From positions 35,646 through 99,645 of the forward strand of contig DVHE01000014.1 in the NCBI GenBank assembly GCA_018712245.1: a DNA stretch of 64,000 nt. Reading direction: 5' to 3'. Below are positions 50,570-60,855 of this stretch, one piece after another. The first letter of the stretch is position 1. Each line of letters starts with the position of its first letter. The notes below the pieces were generated by a model that made no database searches, was not told the DNA's origin, and saw nothing but the letters and a program-made list of their open reading frames with translations. This DNA is from Candidatus Avoscillospira avicola. GTDB taxonomy: Bacteria; Bacillota; Clostridia; Oscillospirales; Oscillospiraceae. Both the position numbers and the translations under genes were made by a program.

Positions 50570-50999
50570 AAATCAGATGGTGCTGGAGTTCCCCAGCAAA
50601 TCCGTCAACGAATCCTTTGCCCGGGCGGCGGTGGCGTGCTTCGCGGCGCAGCTGGACCCGACGCTGGAGGAGCTGGGCGATATCAAGACCGCGGTCTCCG
50701 AGGCCGTCACCAACAGCATCGTCCATGGCTACCCGGACACCCTGGGCACCATCACGCTGCGCTGCCGGATTCTCGCCGGGAATGTGCTGGACATCGTGGT
50801 GAAGGACAAAGGGCGCGGCATTGAGAATGTGGAGGAGGCCCGCAAGCCCATGTTCACCACCGGCGGCGCGGACCGCAGCGGCATGGGCTTTACCATTATG
50901 GAGAGCTTTATGCACGAGCTGAAGGTGACGTCCCAGCCTGGCCGCGGCACGACGGTACATATGAAGCGGAAGATCCTGAAGCGAGGCGGAAAGCCTTGA
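50559..50999 (+). CDS. spoIIAB: Anti-sigma F factor SpoIIAB (serine kinase)
   Basis: 146 residues, GHKL ATPase: N-box ELGDIKTAVSEAVTNSIVHGY, G1 VKDKGRGI, G2 DRSGMGFTIMESFM. Holds sigma-F inactive and phosphorylates SpoIIAA. Ends with TGA overlapping the sigF TTG start. Confidence 0.96.
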   Translation: MKCENQMVLEFPSKSVNESFARAAVACFAAQLDPTLEELGDIKTAVSEAVTNSIVHGYPDTLGTITLRCRILAGNVLDIVVKDKGRGIENVEEARKPMFTTGGADRSGMGFTIMESFMHELKVTSQPGRGTTVHMKRKILKRGGKP

Positions 51000-51715
51000 G
51001 CGCCTGCCTGGAAACGCTGCTGGAAAAGGCGCAGCAGGGGGACCGGGATGCCAGGGAGCAGTTGGTGGTGGATAATTCCGGCCTGGTGTGGTCCATCGCC
51101 CGGCGGTTTTACGGGCGCGGCGTGGACCCGGACGACCTCTACCAGCTGGGATGCCTGGGCTTTCTCAAGGCCATCGACGGCTTTGACCTCTCCTATGGCA
51201 CCCAATTTTCCACCTATGCCGTACCCAAGATTGCCGGCGAGATTCGCCGCTTTCTCCGGGACGATGGCGCCGTGAAAGTGAGCCGCTCTGTGAAAGAGCG
51301 TTCCGCTTCCATCAAAATGGCCCGCGCCCGGCTAACGGCCCAGTGGAACCGGGAGCCGACCCTCTCAGAGCTGGCCGAGGCGCTGGACTTGACGGTAGAG
51401 GAAATCGCCGCCGCCGAGACTGCCACTGCCGCCACTGAATCCATCCAGCGGGAGAGCGGGGAAGAGGGCTTCACGCTGGAGCATATCCTCACCGACGGGT
51501 TTATGGAGGAGCAGCTGATTGAGCGGATTGCCCTCAAGGAGGCCATCGGAAAGCTGCCGGACCGGGAAAAGACCGTTATCGGCCTGCGGTACTATCGGGG
51601 ACTCACTCAAGAGAAGACGGCGAAAATCCTCGGTGTCTCCCAGGTACAGGTCAGCCGCATTGAGAAGAAAGCCCTCCAGGCATTGCGAACGTATTTTTAC
51701 GCGGATTCCCCATAA
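50996..51715 (+). CDS. sigF: RNA polymerase sigma factor SigF
   Basis: 239 residues. Region 2 (VDNSGLVWSIARRFYGRGVDPDDLYQLG, FSTYAVPKIAGEIRRFLRDDG), region 3, and region 4 (LPDREKTVIGLRYYRGLTQEKTAKILGVSQVQVSRIEKKAL) are complete. First forespore-specific sigma factor. Starts at TTG 50996, overlapping the spoIIAB stop (TTGA), with GAGGCGG upstream. A terminator follows. Confidence 0.95.
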   Translation: MSACLETLLEKAQQGDRDAREQLVVDNSGLVWSIARRFYGRGVDPDDLYQLGCLGFLKAIDGFDLSYGTQFSTYAVPKIAGEIRRFLRDDGAVKVSRSVKERSASIKMARARLTAQWNREPTLSELAEALDLTVEEIAAAETATAATESIQRESGEEGFTLEHILTDGFMEEQLIERIALKEAIGKLPDREKTVIGLRYYRGLTQEKTAKILGVSQVQVSRIEKKALQALRTYFYADSP

Positions 51716-51720
51716 CATAG

Positions 51721-51752
51721 AAACGGGCAGGCCAATGCGCCTGCCCGTTTTA
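51721..51752 (+). terminator. Terminator of the spoIIA operon
   Basis: AAACGGGCAGGC and GCCTGCCCGTTT form a 12-bp stem ending in T's, 5 bp after the sigF stop. Confidence 0.85.
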
Positions 51753-51799
51753 TGAATCCCCCACGCGACGCCATGGCGCAGGATTAGGAAAACTGCCAG

Positions 51800-51828
51800 A
51801 TGACAAACGCTGCAAAATGTACTAAAAT
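51800..51828 (+). promoter_or_regulatory. Promoter of pcrA
   Basis: -35 ATGACA (51800-51805), 17 bp, -10 TAAAAT (51823-51828). It excludes the in-frame ATG at 51800 as a start. Confidence 0.55.
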
Positions 51829-51913
51829 GGAGAAAAAGAATCCAGCGTGTTTGCAGCGGACGCCGGGTGGTGGGAGCATTCCCGCCGTGCGGCGCGGAAG
51901 AATGGGGGACACC

Positions 51914-54316
51914 ATGAATCAGCAGGACCAGCAGCGGTTTGTCGCTGCCCGCCGGGAAGTCATCGCCCGGCAGTTTGGAATTTTGAATGATATGCAGCGG
52001 CGCGCCGTGCTGACGACACAGGGCCCGCTGCTTCTTTTGGCGGGCGCCGGCAGCGGCAAGACTACGGTGCTGATCCACCGCATCGCCAATCTCATGACCT
52101 TTGGCCGCGCTTCGGACAGCGAGGATGTCCCTGAGGGAATCACCGCCGAAGACGTGGATTTCCTGGAGGACTACCTGCGCCACGGCGGCGACCAGGAACG
52201 GGCCGAAGCGCTCTGTGCCCTGGAGCCGGCCAAGCCCTGGAGCATCCTGGCCATCACCTTTACCAACAAGGCGGCCAATGAGCTGAAGGACCGGCTGCAC
52301 GCCATGCTGGGCGACGCGGCGGCGGACGTGTGGGCCATGACCTTCCACTCCGCCTGCTGCCGCATTCTCCGCCGGGAAATCGACCGGCTGGGCTACCGTA
52401 CCAACTTCACCATCTACGATTCCGCGGACTCGGAACGGGTGATGAAGGACGTGATCCGCGATTTGCAGCTGGATGAAAAGTCCTTCCCGCCCCGGATGTT
52501 CCTGGGCATCATCAGCCGCGCTAAGGATCGCCTGCAGGGGCCGGAGGAGTTCTCACGGGTGGCGGACGCCTCGGGGGATTACCGCATGGAGAAGGCAGCC
52601 TGCGCCTATGCCGAGTATCAGCGGCGGCTGCGAGAGGCCGACGCGCTGGACTTTGACGACATCATTCTCCTGACCGTGGAGCTTTTACAGCAGTATGAGG
52701 AGGTCCGCAGCTACTACCAGCGGAAGTTCCGCTACGTCCTGATCGACGAGTACCAGGACACCAACCACCTCCAGTACCTGCTTTCGTCTCTGCTGGCGGG
52801 CGGCTACGAAAATTTCTGCGTGGTGGGCGACGACGACCAGAGTATTTACCGCTTCCGCGGCGCTACCATCGAAAATATCCTCCACTTTGAAGAGCAGCAT
52901 CCCGGCGCTCAGGTGATTCGGCTGGAGCAGAATTACCGCTCCACCAAGGCCATTTTGAAGGCCGCCAACCAGGTGATTTCCCATAATCAGGGGCGCAAGG
53001 GCAAGACCCTCTGGACCAAGAACGCCGACGGCGGCAAGATTCTCGTCCGGGAGACCGGCTCTGAGGCCGATGAGGCGGCCTTCGTGGCCAGCCGAATCTT
53101 CAAAATCTCCCAGGGCAAGGTGTTCGGCAATATCGCGGTCTTGTACCGCACCAACGCCCAGTCCAACGCGCTGGAGACTGCCTTCCAGCGAAACGCCATC
53201 CCGTACCGGATCATTGGCGGCACCCGCTTCTTTGACCGGGCGGAAGTGAAGGATATGCTGGCGTACCTGTGGGTCATCAATAACCGCAGCGACGATCTCC
53301 GCCTACGGCGGATTATCAACAACCCGCCCCGGGGAATCGGCACCAAGACCCTGGAGACGGCAGGGCGTCTGGCCGAGGCGGAGCAGATGTTCCTCTATTC
53401 CGTCATTGCCGACGCCGACAACTTTGGCCCCCTGGAAAAGGCCGCGCCTAAACTCCGGGCCTTTTCCGATCTCATTGAAGGCCTGGCGGAGCTGCTGGAC
53501 ACCCTGTCCCTGCCGGACTTCTACGAAGAGGTTTTGCAGCGCACCGGCTACCAGGCCATGCTGGAGGCCAAGACAGACCCCGACAGCCGTACCCGGCTGG
53601 AGAACGTGCGGGAGCTTAAATCCAGTATCATCAGCTATGTGGAAAATAACGACGAGCCGTCCCTCTCGGGCTTCCTGGAGGAAATCGCCCTCTACACGGA
53701 CTTGGATCAGTATGACGCCGACGCAGAGGCGGTGGTGCTGATGACCATGCACAGCGCCAAGGGCCTGGAGTTTGACCACGTGTTCCTGGTGGGCATGGAG
53801 GAGGGCCTCTTCCCCTCATCCCGCGGCACCTCCAGCAGCGAGGACTTGGAGGAGGAGCGGCGGCTTTGCTACGTGGGCATCACCCGGGCCAGGAAGACGC
53901 TGACCATGACCTATGCCCGGCAGCGGATGCTCTACGGCCACACTACCTATGGCCGTCCCTCGCGCTTTTTGCAGGAGCTGCCCAAAGACTGCGTGGAAGG
54001 ACGCATTGCCCAGCCCAAACCGGCTTACGAGCCTCAGCGCTCCAGCCTCTATGGAGACTTTGACGGCTACGTGCCGCCGGCGCGGGAAGCACCCAAAAAG
54101 CGCCAGAGCTATTCCTCCCTGGGCACTGCACCGTCTGCCAGCAAGCGCGTCCAGTTTCAGAAGGGAGACATGGTGCGGCACCGGGCCTTTGGCCAGGGTA
54201 TGGTCCTCTCGGTGCTGCCCATGGGCAACGACGCGCTGTTGGAGATCGCATTTGACGAGATCGGCACCCGGCGTCTGATGGCCAACACCGCCAGCGCCCA
54301 TATGGAAAAGCTGTAA
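51914..54316 (+). CDS. pcrA: ATP-dependent DNA helicase PcrA (UvrD family)
   Basis: About 800 residues, superfamily 1A 3'-5' helicase. Q motif and LNDMQRRAV, Walker A LLLAGAGSGKTTVL, motif II DEYQDTNHLQ, motif III VVGDDDQSIYRFRGA, motif IV LEQNYRST, motif V TMHSAKGLEFDHVFLVG, motif VI RRLCYVGITRARKTL. The C-terminal Tudor-like RNA polymerase-binding domain (GDMVRHRAFGQGMVLSV) is present. Works in DNA repair, replication restart and R-loop removal. Start ATG 51914 after GGGGGAC; ATG 51902 is the alternative. Confidence 0.95.
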   Translation: MNQQDQQRFVAARREVIARQFGILNDMQRRAVLTTQGPLLLLAGAGSGKTTVLIHRIANLMTFGRASDSEDVPEGITAEDVDFLEDYLRHGGDQERAEALCALEPAKPWSILAITFTNKAANELKDRLHAMLGDAAADVWAMTFHSACCRILRREIDRLGYRTNFTIYDSADSERVMKDVIRDLQLDEKSFPPRMFLGIISRAKDRLQGPEEFSRVADASGDYRMEKAACAYAEYQRRLREADALDFDDIILLTVELLQQYEEVRSYYQRKFRYVLIDEYQDTNHLQYLLSSLLAGGYENFCVVGDDDQSIYRFRGATIENILHFEEQHPGAQVIRLEQNYRSTKAILKAANQVISHNQGRKGKTLWTKNADGGKILVRETGSEADEAAFVASRIFKISQGKVFGNIAVLYRTNAQSNALETAFQRNAIPYRIIGGTRFFDRAEVKDMLAYLWVINNRSDDLRLRRIINNPPRGIGTKTLETAGRLAEAEQMFLYSVIADADNFGPLEKAAPKLRAFSDLIEGLAELLDTLSLPDFYEEVLQRTGYQAMLEAKTDPDSRTRLENVRELKSSIISYVENNDEPSLSGFLEEIALYTDLDQYDADAEAVVLMTMHSAKGLEFDHVFLVGMEEGLFPSSRGTSSSEDLEEERRLCYVGITRARKTLTMTYARQRMLYGHTTYGRPSRFLQELPKDCVEGRIAQPKPAYEPQRSSLYGDFDGYVPPAREAPKKRQSYSSLGTAPSASKRVQFQKGDMVRHRAFGQGMVLSVLPMGNDALLEIAFDEIGTRRLMANTASAHMEKL

Positions 54317-54328
54317 AATTCTCAGCCG

Positions 54329-54349
54329 CCCTGGCATATACTGCCAGGG
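54329..54349 (+). promoter_or_regulatory. Hairpin overlapping the yunB ribosome site
   Basis: CCCTGGCA-TATAC-TGCCAGGG shares its last bases with the GGGGGTGG ribosome site of yunB. It has no T-run, so it is not a clear terminator. Confidence 0.35.
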
Positions 54350-54358
54350 GGTGGTAGG

Positions 54359-54994
54359 ATGCGATGGAACCGGCGCAGCAGGAAGCGCCTTTTGGCGCTG
54401 ACGCTCTTGGGGTTGGCGGTGGCCTTTCTGCTGTTTATGCGGCTGAGTGTTGCGCCGCTGGTGCAGGAGCTGGCCAAGGCCCGGGTGGCAAACAAGGCCT
54501 CCAGCATCATCAACGACGCCGTGGAGGCGCAGCTGCGCAATGACAATATCGACTACGACGCCATTGTCTTTCTGGAAAAAGATCGAAACGGCGCCATTAC
54601 CGCGCTAAAGACCAATATCAACGAGATCAACCGACTGAAGACGGAAATCCTCTCCGTGATCGACACCATGCTCCTGGACCTGGACGTCAACGACGTAGGC
54701 CTGCCCCTGGGCAGCCTGATTTTGCCGGAATTCTTCTCCGGCACCGGGCCGGTGCTGCCGGTGAAGGTCATGTCCATCAGCACCTCGGACGCGGATTTTT
54801 ATAACGAGTTCACTGAGGCCGGTATCAACCAGACCTCCCACCGGATCGACATGGAGGTCCGCATCACCATGACGATTCTCACACCGGTGGGAACGGAGAG
54901 CGTCACAGCAACCTCTACCGTGGTGGTGGCCGAAACGGTGATCGTGGGCACGGTACCGGGGAGCTATGTGGATGTTGGGACGGGATTACAATAG
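54359..54994 (+). CDS. yunB: Sporulation protein YunB
   Basis: 211 residues with one N-terminal membrane helix (residues 11-27) and an extracytoplasmic domain: INDAVEAQLRNDNIDYDAIVFLEKDRNG, LGSLILPEFFSGTGPVLPVKVMSI, characteristic of YunB. Sigma-E controlled and needed for efficient sporulation in Bacillus. Lies between pcrA and ligA, 9 bp before ligA, and is likely cotranscribed with it. Confidence 0.9.
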   Translation: MRWNRRSRKRLLALTLLGLAVAFLLFMRLSVAPLVQELAKARVANKASSIINDAVEAQLRNDNIDYDAIVFLEKDRNGAITALKTNINEINRLKTEILSVIDTMLLDLDVNDVGLPLGSLILPEFFSGTGPVLPVKVMSISTSDADFYNEFTEAGINQTSHRIDMEVRITMTILTPVGTESVTATSTVVVAETVIVGTVPGSYVDVGTGLQ

Positions 54995-56980
<1,986 letters not shown>

Positions 56981-56983
<3 letters not shown>

Positions 56984-57015
56984 AAATAACGCCCCGCTGC
57001 TAATGCAGCGGGGCG
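56981..57015 (-). terminator. Terminator after the DMT transporter gene
   Basis: Perfect 11-bp stem CGCCCCGCTGC/GCAGCGGGGCG; the minus-strand side ends TTATTTTTA. It also marks the end of ligA on the plus strand, where the T-run is missing. Confidence 0.7.
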
Positions 57016-57019
57016 ATAC

Positions 57020-57928
57020 TCAGTAGCTTTCCTGCGCCTTGGGCGCCGGCGCTTTTCCGGGAATTTGAGAAATTAGCACGCCTGCAAACACCAAGGCGCA
57101 GCCCAGAAGCTCCGTGGGTGTCAAGGACTGACGTAAAATGATCCAACCGAAAATGACGGAGAAAACCGACTCCAGGCTCATCAGCAGGGAGGCCACGGTG
57201 GGCTCGGTGTGGGCCTGGCCGATAATCTGGAAGGTATAGCCAATACCACTGGAGAAGATACCGGCATAGCCGATGGGAATCCAGCAGGCGAGGATGTTTT
57301 CCCAGCGGGGGGTCTCCCACAGGAAGGCGCAGACCAGGGAGAGACAGCCGCAGATGAAGAACTGCGTGGCGCTCAGCCGCACGCCGTCCACTTGACTGCT
57401 GGCCCGGTCGATGACCAGGATGTGGAAGCAGAAGGCCACGGCGCTGCCCAACGTTAGAAGTTCTCCGGCGCCCAGGGAGAAGTCCGTGCTGCCGCAGAGG
57501 AGGTACAGCCCTAGCACGGCCAGTACCACACTGCCCCAGACCCAGGGCTTGACGCGGCGGCCAAACAGCAGGCCGGCCATGGGCACCAGAATGATGTAGA
57601 GCGACGTGAGGAAACCGGACTTTCCAGGCGTCGTATAGAGGAGGCCCCATTGCTGCAAGGAGCAGGCGGCAAAAATGATGACGCCGCAGGCGAGACCGAA
57701 GTAAAGCTGCTGCTTTTTTGCCTCGGCTGTGACAGGGCGGCGGCTGACGCCCCGCCGGTCCATCACCGCGATCACCGGCAGCAGCACCAGGCTTCCCAAA
57801 AAGCAGCGGCTGGCCTGGAAGGTGAAGGGCTCCAAGTAGTCCATTCCTACCGACTGCGCCACGAATGCTGCGCCCCAGATCATGGCGCCCAGGAGTAAAA
57901 GACCATTACCAATCCAACGTTTTGACAT
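57020..57928 (-). CDS. DMT-superfamily transporter (EamA domains)
   Basis: 302 residues, ten membrane helices in two EamA halves (AMIWGAAFVAQSVGMDYLEPFTFQASR at the N-terminus; SLESVFSVIFGWIILRQSLTPTELLGCALVFAGV at the end). A drug/metabolite exporter; the substrate is unknown. ATG 57928 has AGAGAGGA 5 bp upstream; ATG 57952 is less likely. Monocistronic. Confidence 0.9.
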   Translation of the reverse strand: MSKRWIGNGLLLLGAMIWGAAFVAQSVGMDYLEPFTFQASRCFLGSLVLLPVIAVMDRRGVSRRPVTAEAKKQQLYFGLACGVIIFAACSLQQWGLLYTTPGKSGFLTSLYIILVPMAGLLFGRRVKPWVWGSVVLAVLGLYLLCGSTDFSLGAGELLTLGSAVAFCFHILVIDRASSQVDGVRLSATQFFICGCLSLVCAFLWETPRWENILACWIPIGYAGIFSSGIGYTFQIIGQAHTEPTVASLLMSLESVFSVIFGWIILRQSLTPTELLGCALVFAGVLISQIPGKAPAPKAQESY

Positions 57929-57960
57929 AAAAATCCTCTCTTTCAGGAACACTCCGCACT

Positions 57961-57989
57961 ACGGTATCACGATAAAGCGCACCTGTCAA
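57961..57989 (-). promoter_or_regulatory. Possible promoter of the DMT transporter gene
   Basis: Minus strand: perfect -35 TTGACA (57984-57989), 17 bp, but a poor -10 TACCGT (57961-57966). Confidence 0.4.
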
Positions 57990-58007
57990 GAGGGAAGCGG
58001 AAAGGAA

Positions 58008-58283
58008 ATGATACAAATGGAGGACTTGTTTTTACCAACGCTGCACACCTTTGAAAACAACAATATCTTCACCGGCAGTTGGGGCGAGCTCCGCTTCAAG
58101 ATCACGCCGACCATCGTGATGAAGACGCCCAAAGAGGTGGATATGGACGCCAGCTCCATGAAGGCCGAGGTCTGGCATGGAATCTTCTGCTATGAGAAAA
58201 GCGAGATCGAAGCGGAAGAAGTTTTTCCTATGAGCGCTGAGGGCCGGGAAAATATGCACCGCTGGCTCAAGGATCACGCATAG
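58008..58283 (+). CDS. Small acidic protein of unknown function
   Basis: About 91 residues (ATG 58008, or ATG 58017 with AAAGGA 10 bp upstream). The core is FTGSWGELRFKITPTI, a small beta domain, then AEVWHGIFCYEKSEIEAEEVFPMS and a C-terminal helix. Soluble, with no known motif; similar short proteins occur widely in gut Clostridia. It ends 9 bp from the convergent GNAT gene. Confidence 0.7.
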   Translation: MIQMEDLFLPTLHTFENNNIFTGSWGELRFKITPTIVMKTPKEVDMDASSMKAEVWHGIFCYEKSEIEAEEVFPMSAEGRENMHRWLKDHA

Positions 58284-58292
58284 TGCCGCGTC

Positions 58293-58760
58293 TTACTCCA
58301 GCAGCTCCAGATTGATGGACCTCTCTGTAAAGCCGATTGCTTCGTAAAATGCTCTTGCAGGTAGGTTTTGGGCGTTGACTTGCAGCTCCAGGCAGTCAAA
58401 GTGCTGCTGGGCGCGGATTTCCCGGGCAAAAGCGAGAAGCTGCCGCCCGATGCCCCGGCTACGCAGGGATTCGGTGACGGCTAGGCAGTCTATAAACAGG
58501 ATTCGCTGCGTCATCTGGGCCGTGACTTTCCGGCTCCTTTCCGAATAATAGAGGACGCCGACGACCTGACCGTTCCAGTCTGCCACCAGGAGGGTTTTCT
58601 CCTCCACCGCCTGCTGAAATTCTTCCAGTGACAAGAGCGTCTCTCTGGGCTGATAACAGTCGGGCCGCAAGGTCACGTGCAGCTGATGGACCTCCTGAAA
58701 AATTGCTTCCACATCCGCATGATCGTGGATGGAAGCATAACGGATGACAATATCGCGCAT
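58293..58760 (-). CDS. GNAT-family N-acetyltransferase
   Basis: 155 residues. IRYASIHDHADVEAIFQEVHQLH at the N-terminus, beta-4 FIDCLAVTESLRSRGIGRQLLAFARE with the acetyl-CoA pyrophosphate loop (RSRGIG), and ELQVNAQNLPARAFYEAIGF near the C-terminus. The substrate is unknown. ACGGAGGAACT precedes ATG 58760. Confidence 0.9.
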   Translation of the reverse strand: MRDIVIRYASIHDHADVEAIFQEVHQLHVTLRPDCYQPRETLLSLEEFQQAVEEKTLLVADWNGQVVGVLYYSERSRKVTAQMTQRILFIDCLAVTESLRSRGIGRQLLAFAREIRAQQHFDCLELQVNAQNLPARAFYEAIGFTERSINLELLE

Positions 58761-58879
58761 AGTTCCTCCGTATATTCCGCTTCCAAGCGGAGAATCTGTT
58801 TTTCTGCATTGTAGCACTTTGTATTTTTCTTTACAAGTTTCTCGGACTTACTTCGTTTACTGGATCAGGAGGCGATCTC

Positions 58880-59692
58880 ATGAAAGCTGCCCTATTGCAA
58901 ATGCCCGTCACCGCCGACAAGGCGGAGAACCTCGCCGTAGCCGAAGACTATATCTGCCGGGCTGCGGAGGCCGGGGCGGATCTGGCTATCTTGCCGGAGA
59001 TGTTCTGCTGTCCGTATACTAACGCATCCTTCGTCCAAAACGCCGAGGCGGCAGGGGAGGGCGTGTACACCGCCATGGCCGAGGCAGCCCGGCGCGCGGG
59101 GCTGTGGCTGGTAGCCGGGTCGATGCCAGAGCGCGACGACACGCGGATTTATAACACATCCTTCGTCTTTGATCCTACCGGCACCTGCGTGGCCCGGCAC
59201 CGGAAAATGCACCTCTTCGACATCGACGTCCGGGGCGGCCAGCGCTTCTTTGAATCGGAGACCTTTACGGCGGGGGACAGCGTCACCGTCTTTGATACTC
59301 CCTTTGGGAAGCTGGGACTCTGCATCTGCTTTGATATGCGCTTCCCGGAGCTGGCGCGGTGTATGGCGCTCTCAGGCGCCCAAGCCATCGTGGCGCCGGC
59401 GGCCTTCAACATGACCACCGGGCCAGCCCACTGGGAGCTGCTGTTCCGGCAGCGGGCGGTGGACAACCAGCTCTTCACCCTGGGTGTGGCGCCGGCCCGG
59501 GATGTGGCCGGCCCCTATGTCTCCTACGGCAACTCCCTGGTCTGTTCTCCCTGGGGCGACGTGATGGCCCGGGTCGGCAGCGAACCGGCGCTCTTGCTGG
59601 TGGACGTGGATTTCAGCTACAATGACCAGATCCGCGCCCAGCTGCCGCTGCTGAGCGCCCGGCGCACCGACGTATATCAGCTGACGTTTTGA
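58880..59692 (+). CDS. Carbon-nitrogen hydrolase (nitrilase/omega-amidase family)
   Basis: 270 residues. The Glu-Lys-Cys triad is intact: LAILPEMFCCPY (Glu), HRKMHLFDIDV (Lys), GLCICFDMRFPEL (Cys). The sequence resembles Nit2 omega-amidases, which hydrolyse 2-oxoglutaramate and related amides; substrate inferred only. CAGGAGGCGATCTC precedes the ATG. It ends 6 bp from the convergent unknown gene at 59699-60289. Confidence 0.9.
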   Translation: MKAALLQMPVTADKAENLAVAEDYICRAAEAGADLAILPEMFCCPYTNASFVQNAEAAGEGVYTAMAEAARRAGLWLVAGSMPERDDTRIYNTSFVFDPTGTCVARHRKMHLFDIDVRGGQRFFESETFTAGDSVTVFDTPFGKLGLCICFDMRFPELARCMALSGAQAIVAPAAFNMTTGPAHWELLFRQRAVDNQLFTLGVAPARDVAGPYVSYGNSLVCSPWGDVMARVGSEPALLLVDVDFSYNDQIRAQLPLLSARRTDVYQLTF

Positions 59693-59698
59693 AGCACC

Positions 59699-60289
59699 TC
59701 AGAGGGCGCTGCTTCCGGGAATCACCGCACCGGCGAAGCCAGCTTCCCTGGCCAGGGCTGCCTTGCGGGCCAGGGTGTCCGCCGTATCGTAAAGCACCAT
59801 GTGAAACGTGTTTCCGTCCGCAAAGTGGAGATATTGGCAGGAGAGGTCCTCATCAAAGAAGCTGGGATACGCATCCAGCAGCGTTGACAGCTGCTCCCGC
59901 TGGAGCGCCGTGCCGGTGCCGGAGGGGCAGGGGAGGGTAAAATCCATCGCCAGCCACTCCAGCATCAGCCAGCAGCGCCGCGGCGCCGCCTGGGCAGCTT
60001 CCTTGAGCCGCTGCGAGAGACTACCGCCGGACACGGACGAGGAAATCAGAACGCCGCACTGGGGGAGGACCTGCCCCCACTGCTCCGGCAGCAGCAGCCG
60101 CGGCCCCAGACGCTCTGCCAGACTGGTCAGCTGTTCCTGGGTCTCCGGCTGCTCCCACAGCGCGGCGACGAAGGCGGCGGTACCTGCATTTCGGATCAGG
60201 CCTTCCGGGTCTTCCGGGGTCTGGGAAACCAGCAGCAGGGGAGACTGGGCGGTCAGCACCGGAAAGGATGGACTTGTCTCGATCACCAT
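59699..60289 (-). CDS. Conserved-looking protein of unknown function
   Basis: About 196 residues. I do not recognise a family. It is soluble, with SPLLLVSQTPEDPEGLIRNAG near the N-terminus, a helical middle, and FFDEDLSCQYLHFADGNTFHMVLYDTADTLARKAALAREAGFAGAVIPGSS at the end, where the last part has the rhythm of a TIM-barrel strand and helix, as in glycosidase-like folds. AGGAGG lies 10 bp before ATG 60289; TTG 60295 is possible. Divergent from yqeG. Confidence 0.6.
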   Translation of the reverse strand: MVIETSPSFPVLTAQSPLLLVSQTPEDPEGLIRNAGTAAFVAALWEQPETQEQLTSLAERLGPRLLLPEQWGQVLPQCGVLISSSVSGGSLSQRLKEAAQAAPRRCWLMLEWLAMDFTLPCPSGTGTALQREQLSTLLDAYPSFFDEDLSCQYLHFADGNTFHMVLYDTADTLARKAALAREAGFAGAVIPGSSAL

Positions 60290-60317
60290 GGACAATGCAC
60301 CTCCTGTGTGTTATACT
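60289..60317 (+). promoter_or_regulatory. Promoter of yqeG-peptidase operon
   Basis: -35 TGGACA (60289-60294), 17 bp, -10 TATACT (60312-60317). It overlaps the start codon of the divergent gene, so transcription of the two may interfere. Confidence 0.6.
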
Positions 60318-60354
60318 ATGGTCGTGATAATTCTATGAAGCGGCAGGTTTCCAT

Positions 60355-60855
60355 ATGTCCTTTTCTCTGATCCCCAAGATGCTCTGTCCGTCACTTACGG
60401 ACCTCACCCCGGAGCGTCTTCAAAAAGCCGGCGTCACGTTTTTGATGCTGGACTTTGACAATACCATCGTCCCCTATACCACCGATGTGCCTACCCCTGA
60501 GATGGAGGCGTGGCTGGCCAGAATGCAGTGTTCCGAGATCGGCCTTTGCGTCGTCTCCAACAGCCATAAATCCCGAGTGGTGGAATTTTGCGGCGCCAGG
60601 GGAATCCCTTGCATTACATACGCTAGAAAGCCGTTTTCCAAAGGCATTCTGCAATGCCGGGACAAGTTTTCCCTGGACCTCTCCCACGCTGCCCTGGCGG
60701 GCGACCAGATCTATACCGACGTGCTGGGGGCCAACTGCGCCGGAACCGTGTCCATTTTGGTGCGGCCCATCCATCTTCACACCATTTGGCTTCGCCTGCG
60801 TCATGTGGCGGAGCTGCCGTTTATTTTCATTGGAAAAAGGAGCGCGAAACTATGA
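60355..60855 (+). CDS. yqeG: YqeG family HAD IIIA phosphatase
   Basis: 166 residues. HAD motif I LMLDFDNTIVPY, motif II VVSNSHKSRV, motif III/IV AGDQIYTDVLGAN, with the phosphatase-type IIIA short cap. YqeG resembles phosphatidylglycerophosphate phosphatase/Gep4 proteins; the role in Firmicutes is inferred. Overlaps the following peptidase by 4 bp (ATGA). Confidence 0.9.
   Translation: MSFSLIPKMLCPSLTDLTPERLQKAGVTFLMLDFDNTIVPYTTDVPTPEMEAWLARMQCSEIGLCVVSNSHKSRVVEFCGARGIPCITYARKPFSKGILQCRDKFSLDLSHAALAGDQIYTDVLGANCAGTVSILVRPIHLHTIWLRLRHVAELPFIFIGKRSAKL

Noticed and set aside
51800..51913. Upstream in-frame extension of pcrA
   Set aside because: It starts on the -35 box of the likely promoter and lacks helicase similarity.
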